Assembly (NCBI GenBank): GCA_019155185.1
Contig: CM032803.1
Location: 3,160,001 to 3,224,000, forward strand
Source: Beaufortia kweichowensis
Taxonomy: Eukaryota > Chordata > Actinopteri > Cypriniformes > Gastromyzontidae
Reading direction: 5' to 3'
Length of the DNA: 64,000 nt
Positions 34,082 to 47,200 of this stretch are shown here, piece by piece (within the stretch, counting starts at the first letter, position 1; each line of letters opens with the position of its first letter). The notes below the pieces were generated by a model that made no database searches, was not told the DNA's origin, and was given only the letters and a program-made list of their open reading frames with translations. Made by a program: the position numbers and the translations under genes.

Positions 34082-34304
34082 TTTAGAATAGTTTGGAAAA
34101 TGTTTATTTTTTCTGCATGATGTACTGTAGCTTGGTTAGGTTTCTTCCTCATCTGAGAATACAAATAAATCTGTATGTGTAAGAAATGAGGGATTTTATT
34201 GATGTGGTTAGTTCTGGATTGTAAAGTTATCTTTGGGTCTTGTTTAGTTTGTTACCTGTGCTCATGGCAGTCAGCTGGAACAGACAGATGGTGAAAGTCT
34301 TCAT
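23732..34304 (-). CDS. pdgfrb: platelet-derived growth factor receptor beta
   Basis: Twenty-two coding exons: 34304-34256, 33962-33687, 33177-32920, 32695-32565, 31992-31827, 30781-30610, 30526-30411, 30241-30118, 29166-28964, 28518-28424, 28270-28138, 28026-27922, 27830-27720, 27607-27445, 27201-27038, 26323-26208, 26041-25919, 25819-25708, 25291-25192, 25037-24932, 24723-24461, 23849-23732; 1067 residues (human 1106). Order: signal peptide, five Ig domains, TM (about 504-527), juxtamembrane HEYIYVDP (Src-docking tyrosines), Gly loop GSGAFGRV, kinase insert with PI3K sites YMDM and YVPM, HRDLAARN (Asp799), DFG (Asp817), EYIIPIPDPKPE (PLC-gamma site) and C-terminus ESFL. The beta rather than alpha identity rests on the kinase insert, tail and cdx1 neighbour. 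It binds PDGF-B/D and drives pericyte and smooth-muscle recruitment. Confidence 0.97.
25851..25876. repeat. (TTA)n microsatellite
   Basis: About eight TTA/ATT units in a pdgfrb intron, 32 bases upstream (in transcript sense downstream) of the APE-motif exon boundary. Confidence 0.85.
33187..33420. repeat. GAGT/GAGC tetranucleotide minisatellite in pdgfrb intron 2
   Basis: Degenerate tandem units of GTGA, GCGA and GAGT over about 230 bases. They create long spurious reading frames on both strands (repeating SLTH on the minus strand). The array lies immediately upstream, in transcript sense, of the exon starting at 33177. Confidence 0.9.
34038..34079. repeat. (TA)n microsatellite in pdgfrb intron 1
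   Basis: About 21 uninterrupted TA units between the first two coding exons of pdgfrb. Confidence 0.95.
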
Positions 34305-36025
34305 TCTGTGTTTCAGACGTTTTTCAACTGCAGACAGAAAGAAAAACAGATCAGAACAGATTCACTTCTCAGTCGTTCACTTATGTGAATGTTTGTCAGA
34401 CACATGGAAAAGTACCAGCCTGATAAAAATCTGCACTATTGGTAGATTGAAATATCTTCTGCCGTATCTGAAGTATGAGTGGTCCAGGACCACAGAAAAA
34501 CACACAGATCTGTTCTCATGCCCGACTGCACATGAACAGAAGCGTGTTTCACATCGCAGCATTTGCTGGCATCTACTGCAACATTCATTATGCAAAACAC
34601 AATCAATCATTTCACAATGCTTACGATGAAATACTACAGCGTTACAAATACATCTACTGATACGGCTCTTCTCTGAAGATCTATGCCGTTGTTACAGTGT
34701 TCAGCATGGTTACTAGGGTGTTGCAATACGGTTGCTAATGTGTTGCTGGGTGCTTGGATAAACTTTTTCCCTCACTACCAGATTCACTCACGTCCTGGTC
34801 TAATACTGAAGTGTAATACTGAGAGTTTTGGTTAAAAAGTTATAACACTGCTGCTCAATTTACTCAAATTAGCAAATCCCACAAAAAAAACGTATTCTAT
34901 TGGTTAAAAGGCCGAAGTATAACGTAAAGAAATGGACGTGTGACACCAGCAGGGACTGAAATGCTCGGTTTAGACCTTAAGAATTTGTTGTCTTTCGATG
35001 CTTCCTAAAAACAAATAAACAGTCAAGTTTACTGGAGCTTCTTAACTGTGAGAGATGTGTCTCTAGAGGTCAGAGGTCACAAATCCTCCAGGACGTGTTG
35101 TGAGTAAGTAAACACACACCGAGAGAGATGTGTGTTTATTGGACAGGGTTGTTGTGGGTGGATGGGGTGGAGTGGGGGTATTTCTGAGGTCTGGAAACAG
35201 TTAAAGTCAGATCACAGGGTGGGAAAAGCAGAGAGGGCGGAAGAACATATCAGAGAGACGACAAAAAAGATGTGGAGGAGGAAAACTTTGAGGCAGTCTG
35301 TGGAAAAACACTGAAATGTTCTTAACTGATAGAAGATGTTTTAGTACTCAGGTTTATTTTTAGCCACAGCATTCAACTTAAAGATTTATCATTAAATATA
35401 GGATATAATGATGATGACGCTCCAATGACGCTCTACTCGACTTAACATTTTACTTCAGGCAATAAAAGAGGAAGTTTTAATGCAGCAATGAAACCCTAAC
35501 ATCCCACACAAACCCTGTGAGAAGCTTCATTACGGCCTCCGTTCATCTACAGCTCAAACATAAACTTCATAAAGTCATGCTGGTCCCTCAAGAGACTCAC
35601 GGCAGGAAGTGTACGAGCAGTGTGTATTCCCAGAAAACTTTCTCATGATCTTTAATACACACGGGACATGCCCAGAGACCCCTCATGTTTACCCATAACG
35701 CCAAACTGCAGTGTTAATATCATGAAACATTACAGTACATGTGTGATGTCTTACTATAAGTATTCCAGTCCTGTAGGGGTTAAAGAGTTCAACGGACCCG
35801 AAAATTCTGATTCAAAGCAGCAGGACAGACAGCACATGAATACAGGGAATATCCTACTGCCAAACAGCACAGCCATGAAAAAACTAAACGAGTGCACTGA
35901 ATACACTCCTTTCAGAGAGAAAGACGGAGAGAGAGGCAGGAAAGAGAGATAGAGACTGAGAGGTTAAAAAAAAAAAGAGAGAAAGGGAATATGAATATGA
36001 AGGGAAGTCCAGGAGGATGCTGTCG

Positions 36026-36028
<3 letters not shown>

Positions 36029-36063
<35 letters not shown>
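36029..36063. repeat. (CT)n microsatellite
   Basis: About 17 CT units upstream of pdgfrb. Confidence 0.95.
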
Positions 36064-36064
<1 letters not shown>

Positions 36065-37259
36065 GCCGCCACTGATACTGTGTGTGTGCGTGTGTCAGAG
36101 GGTGTTGGGCTGGGAACGTCGTGCCCGTATGACCTCTCTCAACATCCCCATCTCCACCAACACTCTTGAACGTGTCATTTCATGACACGGCAGCTACATC
36201 CCAGAATTCTGACACATGGCTTCCACACAAATCCATATAAACCCCTGAGCTGCTGATCTCTGCTGGGACACTAGAGATTGTTTAACTTAAACATCTGGCA
36301 GCGATGAGAAAATGCAGTGTGTGTTCTTGTGCTCGGCCTCATGGGAAACTAACACATGCTCAGAAGAAAAGTAAGAAAACAATGAAAGAGAAAAAAACTA
36401 TTTTAGATGTTGCTTTTTTTGTTCAGCTGGAGGCTTCGCACATCCGGTGTGCATTCGGGAACATGTGTATGAATTTAGTGTGGGTGTGTGAGAGACACAA
36501 AAACACATAAAACCATGGAAAAATCCCCCTCTGAAAACTGCAGCTCTGAACTGTTGTAAATCCACCGCTAACCCAAAATCATCCTCGTAAAGACTGCAAT
36601 CAAAAGATTTCAGTGTGAATATATCAACACTATTCACATAACTAGCACTGAATATAAACATCTGACACAACGATCCATAATCTGTGAGCATATAGAGAGA
36701 ACAGGATAGATCTGTTGTGACATGACAGGTTTCAAAAGTCAACAGAACAACAGATTCCATCCAATCATGAAATCTAACTGGCTTTCATCGCTAGTGAATA
36801 ATGGGAACAGCGTTTCCTCATGTCAAATACAGAGATGCTTATTTCTCTCTGCAACACACACACATACACACACTCATTTTGTCTCTCTCTTTAGTGTTTA
36901 TTACAGATTACCCCCCAGCCGAACCTTTGGCACAGACTGTGGGAAAACTGATGCAACGTGTCTGTGTTAAAATAAATCTTTGTCTTTTTCTATCCCTTCT
37001 ACCCCTGGGATGATGTGATGTGACCCCCGTCTGTCTCTGTTGATGCTACAACAATACATTTATGAGATTTAATTCAGACAGAGACTCTGATGAAGACACT
37101 ATCATCTGTCCTTCTTTCTATATTCCTGTATCAGTCATTGGTCATGGCTATTCTCTGGTGTCTTGACGATCTTACAGTCATTGACTGCGACAAACAGCAG
37201 ATTACTGACAATTGAGTGAAGGAAATTTGTTCTGATGAAAGAAGAAAAACGTCTGCTCT

Positions 37260-37790
37260 TAAAGGAATAGTTCAACATTTCTCTTGTGATTTACACATCC
37301 TCTCAGCTGTATATGGTTTCGGTTATTCAGTTTAACACAGATTTTTTTTTAAATTAGCATACACATCTATTATTAAAGTAATCTAAATGAGTCAGAGCCC
37401 GTGGCGCAACTACACTTCAGTGGAACCGAGTCTGAGTCCCGGTTCGTGGTCATTTCCTCTCTCCTCCCTATCACTTCTGTCTCCCTCCAATGTTTTATTA
37501 AAAAGCAAAGATGGCTTCTGATTTAGGTATCGATACGTCACGTATCCAAGGTAAAAAAAAAAACAATGAGTGCTCAGAAATGGTGACATGTCGATAACTC
37601 GAATCTCATTGGTCTTTGTGTGTCTTGTGACTAGTTGTCGTATATGAGAACCATTTAGATTTAAAAGACATTTTATAAAAACAACTGAAGTCATTTGAAT
37701 TATTTTAATGATGAATGATTGTACATTTCAGAGGGCGAGTAAATGATGAGAAATTTTTATATTTGGGTGAAACTCGATCTTTGAAACCTC
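37260..37790. mobile_element. degenerate inverted-repeat DNA element with an internal tRNA-like (SINE-like) segment
   Basis: The left end AAAGGAATAGTTCAAC and the right end (reverse complement near 37720-37785: CATCATTTACTCGCCCTC preceded by TTTCACCC) match the two arms of a short element abundant in cyprinid genomes. Inside, 37391-37450 carries a box-A-like TGGCGCAACTACA and a box-B-like CCGGTTCGTGG about 40 bases apart, followed by a CT-rich tail, as in tRNA-derived SINEs. Boundaries are approximate. Confidence 0.55.
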
Positions 37791-39044
37791 CCACAGCTGA
37801 CGTTTCGATCAGCACAAGCTGTAGTGTGCACTTTGTAGTCCACATAAGCTCCGCTCAGCCGCTGCTAATGGAAAACACATTTAGAATCGCACTGGTATGT
37901 ACGGGTGGGGGGGTTCAGGAAACAGCTGGTGATGCAGAAACCATAAGAAAGCGACTGGACTTCACTGCAGACTTATTCATGCCGTGACTAATGACTGTGT
38001 GTTCTAGATCCGAACAGAACTTTCTAATGACACAACAATGAGTAACGGAGCATTCTAGAACATCATGTAATGAAGGTTTTGCTTCAGTGAATGAGAACGG
38101 AAGAAACTGATATCAGCTGAAGAAACTGTATTAAATTTGCACAACGTCCTGCATCTCACAGAAGAGTCATTCTGAAAAATGTTTGCATGCGCATCATACA
38201 CACACACTTACACCATGTCAACCTCACCGGTGTCTATTTTCATCTCATTTTAGGAGAAATATCTGGGATGCAGCTGATAACAAAAGTCTAAAGATAAGAA
38301 AAAGTCTCATGAGTTATAAAAGAGCAGCTGTTGAGTTATACAATTCTCACTGGATTGGAAAGAATCATATCATAATTGATAACTTTATCTTTAATATCTT
38401 TTTGACTTTAACAGCTTAGTGATTTTACGAGCAGCATATGAAGTAAGTTCAGAAGAATCTAAACAACTAGATTCTGGAATGTGACTGTTCTTTTCAAACG
38501 GTTATATCACTCACACAAACATTACGACTGGAGAGAAAACAGTGTTTCTGTGACGGGAGAACAAGACAAATAAACCATTAAAAGTACAGGCCAACACAAA
38601 GACAAAACTGCATTACAACACCTCACACACACACAATCAGCATCTTGTCATACGGAAGACAATAAAAAAGGCTGAGATTTCACAGATGTTAACAAGCGTG
38701 CGTAAAGATGTTCAAACACAGACAAGTTTGCTTTCTGTTGTTGAATTCAGGACATTCTTCTGAAAACGCAACATGTTTAAGACACAAATTTAAAGACACC
38801 CAGATATACAACTGTCCCACAACCACACACTATTCATCACTGTTCACATCCAGAGCGTTTGGAAGAACATCAATATTCAACGCTGTCAGATCAGTTAAAG
38901 TCTAAATGGCATCATATGAAAATATCACATTTAGCTGTTTTATGCTGTTTATCCTGCAAATACAGACATAACTGGAATATTTGAAAGCTGATTGTTCATG
39001 CAGCCCAAAAGAAAAAAAGAAGAAAATGTGCTTACATCTCTTAC

Positions 39045-39132
39045 CTTCATCAACACAAACTTCAGATCAACAGCATTCATGAGAAACTCTGGGCTTTTCT
39101 AACTTTTGCTCTCTCTCGCCTCTCTTTTTATA
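39045..39132 (-). promoter_or_regulatory. pdgfrb: inferred pdgfrb TATA promoter and 5' UTR exon
   Basis: On the minus strand a TATAAAAAG box (39132-39124) is followed about 85 bases later by a strong splice donor, GATGAAG then GTAAGAG, with the exon end at 39045. A start site near 39096 would give a 5' UTR exon of about 50 bases, spliced to the acceptor before 34327. The exon contains two upstream ATGs in different frames. This is inference from signals only. Confidence 0.45.
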
Positions 39133-40170
39133 TGTGTAAGCAACAGTCTCTCCAGCTAACGGCACTTTCGGCCGGTCATACGGCTTGTGAAAGGAAAGAT
39201 GGAGCAAAGGCTTTGGAGAGAGAGGAGGTTGGACATCACATATGTTTATTTAGTCAAATGACCACAGCAGGGTTCACTCACTAGTAAAGCTTTAAAAAAG
39301 CCAGAGGAAAAATCCTAGTGCACTATGGCAGTAACATTCACACTAAACCTTAAAGAATAATAAGCTCAATTCTCTCTCTCAGACAGCAGTGAGATTAAAG
39401 AGCAAACAGTGACTTTGCCTCCTGTTTTTTTTAGATGCGTCTCCTAAAGAAAAGAGGTTTGTGTAAGAGTTTTGTCCTCTTAAAGTTTTCAGAAGATATC
39501 TCAGTTTCAAACTCTGCTAGATCTCAGTAAACATTTCTCATAACATGATATAAACTATGTTTATCCACATTTGCTGTATAGCACTACACTCTTTACTCTA
39601 TGGCCTCGTTTTTTCGTTTAATTTCTGTTAAGGAATTTTAAGAAAAACATTTGATAGCTGACAGTTAAAAAGAAAAGCAGTCGTACCTTTTGAAGAAGTC
39701 AAGCGTGTCTCTGTGTCTTCCAGAGGTTTGCTGGACCAGAGAAAACAGCCAGAACTCCTCAGCAACAGCCGTCTGTTCCCCCAGCACTGAAAACACACGA
39801 GACGCAGGGAGACGCTGGGAGAATAAGGGCCGTTTGGCAACTCTTACAATGAAGCGTCCAGCTGAAGAGAGGAGAAAAAGAATTAGAAACAAAAACAGGA
39901 GAGAAAGTTCTTTCACAGCAATTCAGAGCGTCTCAGTGCAGATGATCCAAAACCCATACATGAAATACGCAATGGAATATTGTGTGGCTTTAGTAAAGGG
40001 AAGGTGCGTCAATAGAAATGTATGAAAAACACACACACAAAGTTCCAGGGTCTGTTTTCAATCTTGGCTCTCTCTCTCTATTTCTTTCTTTTCCAGCCAG
40101 CAAGCGGAGTGGCTTGCAAATTCATAACAGTGTCCAAGAGCTGAGTAAGACCTTTTCTCTTTATTACACT

Positions 40171-40271
<101 letters not shown>

Positions 40272-41196
40272 TTGTGGGAGGAGTGAACACAAAAGGTCCT
40301 GATAAACAGAATCTCGTTAACAGGCCTTGAACAGATGAACTGGACAAAACAGAACGAATTGGGAAGAAAAATTTTCACTTGCAAACAAAATGAGCAAACT
40401 TTCACTATTTCTCAGGACAATTAACTTTTTAATAGAAAATTATTTACATACCTAAAGTGACCTAAAGTCACTTCTACACAATTCAAAAGTTATTTTTCAT
40501 TAATAGTGGGATTTATTGTGAACATGAACTGCTACTACTGGAGAAAGACACATACCTGTCTAACAGAACATAAAATCTTTCGTCTTTCGTTTTATCTGAC
40601 TGATGTTTTGTCTCGATATATCTAGACTTCTTTACACAGTTTTAGAAAAATTCTGCCCACAGCAGAATAGCAAAATAACAGCAAGTTAGAAGTCAACGTA
40701 TCCAGTTCCACACATAAACCAGTAAAACATTATCGTCATAATTCTACACAACCACAAATGTACAGATTACGTAAATTATAAAAAATAGAGATTTTTTTAT
40801 TCTTCAACCTTTAAAAGTCTACATCATTTTGTTGTCATAACTCACTTTACTCTACAGTTCATTAGGGCAGACCAATCATGTGAGTATTATGCACATGTGG
40901 AATACAGTGACCTTCAAATCATGGAAATAATTACAGGACTAAAAATGATGATTGTAACTTTGCAGATTGTTTACGTGCACACACATGAATTACACACCAA
41001 TGGAAATGTGAAATAAAAAGCAGAACACATACCCATTGAGCTTTAATCAACAATCATTGAAATAAGGTCTGACATTCATCATTCAGAAATACCTGGATGC
41101 GCTTTACATTCACTGTAGTGATTTCTGAAGGGACAAAACGGTGCATCCAAGTCATGATGAAAATATCGTATTTACGAGTGGTTATGGAAATATTGT

Positions 41197-41198
<2 letters not shown>

Positions 41199-41234
<36 letters not shown>
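41199..41234. repeat. (AT)n microsatellite
   Basis: About 18 AT units in the pdgfrb-cdx1 interval. Confidence 0.95.
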
Positions 41235-41237
<3 letters not shown>

Positions 41238-43270
41238 GGGTATCTCAAGATAATGTACACTGCCAACTTGCTCTGAACAAACTGACTTGAATGCACATGA
41301 TGTCATAATGCTTCCCAATGCATGAATACAAACTTCCCACAAAGACTTGCATGCACCAAGCGTCCATTTCCACTTCATCTGAAGACATCTGCCTGATGCT
41401 GAATCCACTGTCCACATTACTTTCATGTCATTGATTTTTAGATGCATCTTCTCCTCTTTTAATATCCCACAATCCTGTGTGTTGTTGTCAGGGGACAAGT
41501 TTGATTTTCTCTTTCTAAGACTTTTGATTGCATGTCTGCTGACAAAATGAGTTTTGTAGTTTAACAATCGCTTGACTATCGCCAAAGTGCAGTCCATTTA
41601 TTTCAAATACAATTTAAGAAGGGTGCTTATGAAGCTAACGGAGCTGCTACGAATGGACGCAAAAAACGCTCAGCTGCGTCAGTCCCGCTCAGCTTCCGTA
41701 GAAATAAAGGCCCTTTCAGTAAAAACGCGTCGGTGTTTATATGTTTACAAGCGGAGTCTCGCGTGTGAAGACAATTCTGCCGCTCGCGATAACTTGTCTG
41801 TTGAGAAAGTGAGTTCATGAAGGATAAACAACACAGACAGACACCGTACAAAACCACACAAACTATCGTTTTCTGATAGAAATACCTGCGTCATACGAAC
41901 TCTTGTCATTGTGTAAGGGGGATTTGTGTGTGAGGGTGAAGAGGAACTTTACAGAAACACAGATGACAGGTGAAACATGACACATACTGTATCTCAACAA
42001 CAAACACAATGCGTGCATTTAATGCCACTATGTCTGACACTGATGTGTTCGGTTGCTTAAAACTCAGCGGGTCAGTTTTATCCATTGGCTCTCTGTGTAT
42101 CTGTCCCACATCATGATTTATTTATTAAAGAACATCAGCATTTGTAACACATGTGCCTGTCACATGTAACACTGTTGTGTCTCTGTAGGGCTTGTGTAGC
42201 TCATGTAAACATCCTTAATAACAAACAATACTGTCAAGGCTTTGGACTTTATTCCTGCTTTTATGAAACAAGCCCCAGTTAGTTAAACTCAGACATTTAA
42301 GTCATTGAAGGAATGACACTGATATGTTTAAGGATAGTGCAAGCTGTTTTCAGTTGTCTGGGACTAGATTTAAGCCTTTTCTGTAAAACTGGGCTATTTT
42401 ATACTGACTGTGTTTATAATTTCCTGCTGTTTTGAACGTTTGTTTGTCTTCTCCAGATTAAACTTTTCCAGAAACGTTGACTGAGAGAGTGAAAAACATC
42501 TGACAAAGTGATTCTCATTGATTCTAGCGTGTGTAAAACACTGACCCAGGATCAGTCCTCCTGAAAGTATCTCTGCTGTACTTAGGTTCGTATCTTGTCA
42601 AAATCAACATATAGTAGTTTATATATTATTGTTCTCTGTTTATAGTTTAATTTATGAATATATCTGATGTTTTTGCTTCAATAATAAAAACTAAATCACA
42701 ATTAACTTCTCATAAAGAAAATGAGAAGTTAACTGTGATTCTGTTGAGATGAGTAAAGAGTTCTCATTATATAATGTGAATAGATGGCAAAGAATCTTTG
42801 TAAACAGCATAGCCCATAACAAAACCTCACGCTTACTTGTATTTCTTTCTATTTTTAAGTAGAACATCTGGTGAATGTGGATGCAACATTACTGTGGCTG
42901 GAAATTCCTCTTTTCCATCTGTCTGCGAAATACATGTCATGAGTGATTGTTTTTGCGGGGGAATTGAGAGATTTTTTCTGCTGTGCAAAACAGTAAGTTG
43001 ACATATATTTACAAACATGTTGATATCTTGTTATATTTGTTGCATATATGAAAGTAAATTTAGTTTCAGTGGTTTGAGGATGGAAAACTGGGCTGTTTAA
43101 ACTATAAGGGATGAAGATAGTTTCAGCTCCAGCACAGACAGGAAATGAAGAAGGAGAGTAAAAACAGCCCTGTGTGTGTGCGTTTGTCACGGTTATGAGT
43201 CGTGAACGAGCACAGATGTCTGCTGCCCACTAGTGACCAGACAGAGAAACCACACACCAAGCATGTGTCG

Positions 43271-43310
43271 GTTTATTTATTTAGCAGACGCTTTTATTCA
43301 AAGAGAGGAA
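43271..43310. repeat. fragment of the GCAGACGCTTTTATCC dispersed repeat
   Basis: TTTAGCAGACGCTTTTATTC followed by AAAG matches a short motif repeated across cyprinid genomes. Related copies in this window lie near 205-265, 33505-33540 (reverse), 45815-45858 (reverse) and 62566-62600. Confidence 0.6.
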
Positions 43311-43633
43311 GCGTTTGACATTTCGTCCTAAAAAGATAATATCTTTTCCACCCTAAAAGTACAATACTTTCAAGCTAGCATGTACAGATAATTACAGCTG
43401 GTCATGAAAAGATACACAATGAAGCAAAAACCAGGAAATGTAACAGTGAGATCATAGAAGAGCAATTACATGTCAATGAAAAATCAATGAAATAGAAATT
43501 AAAATATAGTTTGTGGGTGTAATCCAGTGTGACATTGGAGTGTGATGTGAATGTTACACATAATGTGAGTTTGTGACAGGAAGCTGCATGTAAATACAGA
43601 GACTTTCATTCATATGGCGCGTTTATTGCGGCT

Positions 43634-43663
43634 CTTTGATGTGCGACGAGCGGCTCCTTTGAA
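43634..43663 (+). promoter_or_regulatory. cdx1: candidate TCF/LEF sites upstream of cdx1
   Basis: CTTTGAT (43634-43640) and CTTTGAA (43657-43663) lie in a CpG-rich island about 0.6 kb upstream of the cdx1 start. TTTATTG, a caudal-type site, lies 10 bases before the first. Mammalian Cdx1 is a Wnt/beta-catenin target with such sites. Short motifs occur often by chance, so this is tentative. Confidence 0.3.
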
Positions 43664-44158
43664 ATGCACGCGCGCTTTCTAATGTAAAAGCGTCACGCGC
43701 GCCCATCTTAGATACGGTGGACTCCACAAGTCCACTGGAGAAAGTACCCGGCCACTTAGCACTTTTCTACTTTATTATTATTATTTACTTTTTATGGTCA
43801 CCATTAAAGTGTAACTTGGTGATTCTCAGCAGCTAGTGTGTTTGACTGAAAGGAAGAATCTGAAACTTTAATGCTCTAAAGGTCATTAGATCCAATGTTT
43901 CTCATGCATTTATCTTGACTTGTTTATGTTGTTTAAAATGTTTGTTTTCAGAATGAAATGGTTGATTGAATGTGTTTTTAGATTCGTGCAGCATCACTGT
44001 CTCTCTCCCTAAAGCGTCTCGATCATGTTCTGACCTTCATGCGCAATGTTCGCAACGCGTTTTGGCGATCGGCTGTCGCTCGGTCGATCGCGTCTCTTAT
44101 CGCCCTTCCGCGGCACCTGTGCGCGTGCCATAAATCAGCTCAGGTAGGTGTCCCGTTA

Positions 44159-44166
44159 TGACGTCA
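44159..44166. promoter_or_regulatory. cdx1: palindromic CRE (TGACGTCA) in cdx1 proximal promoter
   Basis: A perfect full CRE 80 bases before the start codon, with CATAAA (a Cdx-type site) about 30 bases further upstream. Both lie in a GC-rich stretch that contrasts with the AT-rich surroundings. Confidence 0.4.
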
Positions 44167-44245
44167 GGGATTGGCAAACAAACGCGCGCTCGCGCTCAGG
44201 TAAAGTGAAGTTTAGTCAAAGTCAAACTTTCCGTCCGGGAGGAAA

Positions 44246-47200
44246 ATGTCTGTGAGTTTTCTGCTGGAGAGGGACACAGCCATGTACGGCAACCCCGCGA
44301 GACACGTGAACCTCAGTCAGCCTCACCTGAACGTCTACCCGTCCGGCCCGTACCCGGATTACAGCGGATACCACCCGGTTTCTGCCCTCGCCAGTGACCT
44401 CCATCACACTGGGAGCGCGTGGAGCCCCGGCTTCGCCCCACGCGAGGATTGGCCGCCGCTCTACGGGCACGGGTCGGGTCACTCTGTGCCCGGTAACGGC
44501 GTGGAGTTGAACGTCATTCCGCCGCTGGATCAGGGGCTGCTGAGCGGCGCTCCGAGCGCGCCGGTGGACAGAGAAGAAGCGCAGGACTGGATGAGGCGCG
44601 CTCCCGCGATCCCAGGTGAGAAATCGAGACCTTAAAACATGACAACCCTAAAACTTCACAACATCCTCCGCACAGCCTCATTATTCACATATCTTTAACT
44701 TTCTCTAACAAATACATCGTGATGATGCTGTGGATATTCCCTTTAAGATTGCTTTTATTATAGTAACAGTGCAGTAAGCACTGATTAACAGTTGTATTGC
44801 CAAAAGTTTTACCACAAATACCATGGTTAAACTTTGGTTACTGTAACAAATCCACAATTATTTTTATTTGTAGTAAAACCATGGTTAGGGGTTTACCGCG
44901 ATGGCACCATGGGTTTTTATGTTTTAGTCATATACCACGAAAGCGTTTCAAAGTCCTTCCATATATTGTTTGTCATGTATCTTGATAATGTTAAATTTAA
45001 ATATTCACATATGAAGGCTTCATCATAATAACTGGTAACATAGCTACTATACTCTTTAGAGCAGCATGTTAAAAAATCTTTATCCTTTAATAGAGTTTAA
45101 TGTACGGTGGTAGTTCCATGTCTTGTCGAGTAGGTTCACTTCTGATACGTTTCACATGATAAATTTTGAGAATGAGATGAAAATATCAACAGCAGAATTC
45201 ATCTGTTTGATCTTTCTGAAGGAACATGTAGTTGAAGAGTTAATAATAGATGTTTGTGGTGTTATCACAGATGTATTATGGCTAATAGTTTACAGAGTGA
45301 TAGACTAATCTCTTCAGGGAATATTTGTGTAAGTGTGTGTACAGAATGAAAGATATACAGAACAAACAGCTGAATTCTGCTTCTTGAGAAATAGATTCCC
45401 ATCTTTCTGAGTTCTTCTTTGCTTTTTTTCCTATAATAATTAATCTTACCCGTTTCAAAAGGAATCGACAAATAAATAAATACATGTTAAAGAGCCCAAA
45501 CAGGAATACGTTTCAGTGAACGGTTCAGTTTCCTGAAAAGGGAATAGAGTTTGACTTTTGACTTTAGTCTTCAGTGTATTGCTGTATAACACAGTCAGTC
45601 AAGATGCAAATTTGGCCATGATGTTTGACTGTTCAAACGTTCTGATATAGAGAACAGCGAATAGAGAATTTTGCATCATGTGACAAATACAAATATAAAT
45701 GAAACTGTACCAGAGAGAGAGGGAAATATGTAACATTTCTCAAACTTTCTGTACTTGAAACAATTTCCTTAGAGAACACACATACGTTAAATGCTCCCTC
45801 ATTCATTTTTTCTTCATTAATTGCCTTGGATAAAGTTGTCTGCTATATTTAAAAATGTAAATGTCACAAACACACACCTGTTGGTCTTTGTATAGTCTTT
45901 TATACTGTACAAACTGTATATTGTTTGGTGTAACCCTCACAGAAACCTTTCTGCATTTATATATTACATTATTTAGTATGATTTATAGTCAATTTGAATT
46001 TTGGGGACCACACACAAGAACGCACACACTATTTCAATGCAGCTCATTACTGGCCTCTAGTGTTTAACTATCAGCAGTGACACAATCATAAATCTGATCA
46101 ATCAGTTCTAATGTAACAGATATAATTTTTTTAAATGATTGATTGTTGTGTAAATGCATGAAGGTTACATGTGAATAGCTGAAATGAAGTGTGTTTGGGT
46201 TGGATTGACAGATTGATGGTTGTGTATATCATATCACATGTATGACTGTGTGTGTGATGTAATAAAGTTAAACAGTGTAAACTGATTTACTGAGTTTACC
46301 CACATTGTTTGCCCTCTTATTACCAACATGAGGAGATAAATCACTGTAAAATCAGTCATCCATTTTACAGCAAACACATCACACTCACTTAAGCTTCCGT
46401 TAGTTCGAATCTTCATTCATTAACATACAAATAATCTGTGATGTCATTATGATGTCACAGGGAAATATTTTCATTTAAAAAGAGATAAACTAGAGTGTCA
46501 TGGCGCCACATTGACAGACGTGTGCCGTGAGTCAACTCGAGGAAAAAGGTAGAGTTCTGTTGCTCAATATTAGTGGCTCGATTATTCATTGCCGTGTCTA
46601 AACACATGAGGCGCACAGACTGTCCACAAAGTGAAAGATTTTCTGAAAAGCTAATAAGAGCAGAAGCCAGCGAGTCTGAGGCCGAGCCGCACCCTACTGT
46701 GTGCACTGTGGGAGGAACTTTCAGTACTGATAAGGGTGTGTGTGTGGTACTGGTAAAGATCGTAATATCAGTCATTTTTTACCTTATGGGGACATTTTTT
46801 TTAGTGATCTTATAATTTACACTAAATAATGTTTATGTTGTAAAAGTATAAATGCAGAAAGGTTTGTGTGAGAGTTTAGGGGTGGGGTGAGGATTACACC
46901 TTACAACTTACATTTTGTACATTATAAAATACATTATGTCTATGGAAAGACCCCATCACCACTTCTGGTAACCCTTAAAAGTGTTTTGACATGCTGACGA
47001 GGTGATTATAGATTTTGTCTGACTGTTGCGTTGTCTGTACCACAGTAGCAGGTGTGATGATAAACATGAAAAGAGGAACTAAAACTGAAGGAGGAATAGC
47101 ACAATTTGTAAAACAACATGAGATGGTGTGACATAGAATATAAAAAGAGAAGTGAGATTTTAGCTGCTGCTGTTCTTTCATAACACTTCTGCTCATCTGT

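Noticed and set aside
37391..37450. Functional tRNA gene
   Set aside because: Boxes A and B are only approximate and no cloverleaf with paired acceptor stem can be drawn; a SINE remnant fits better.
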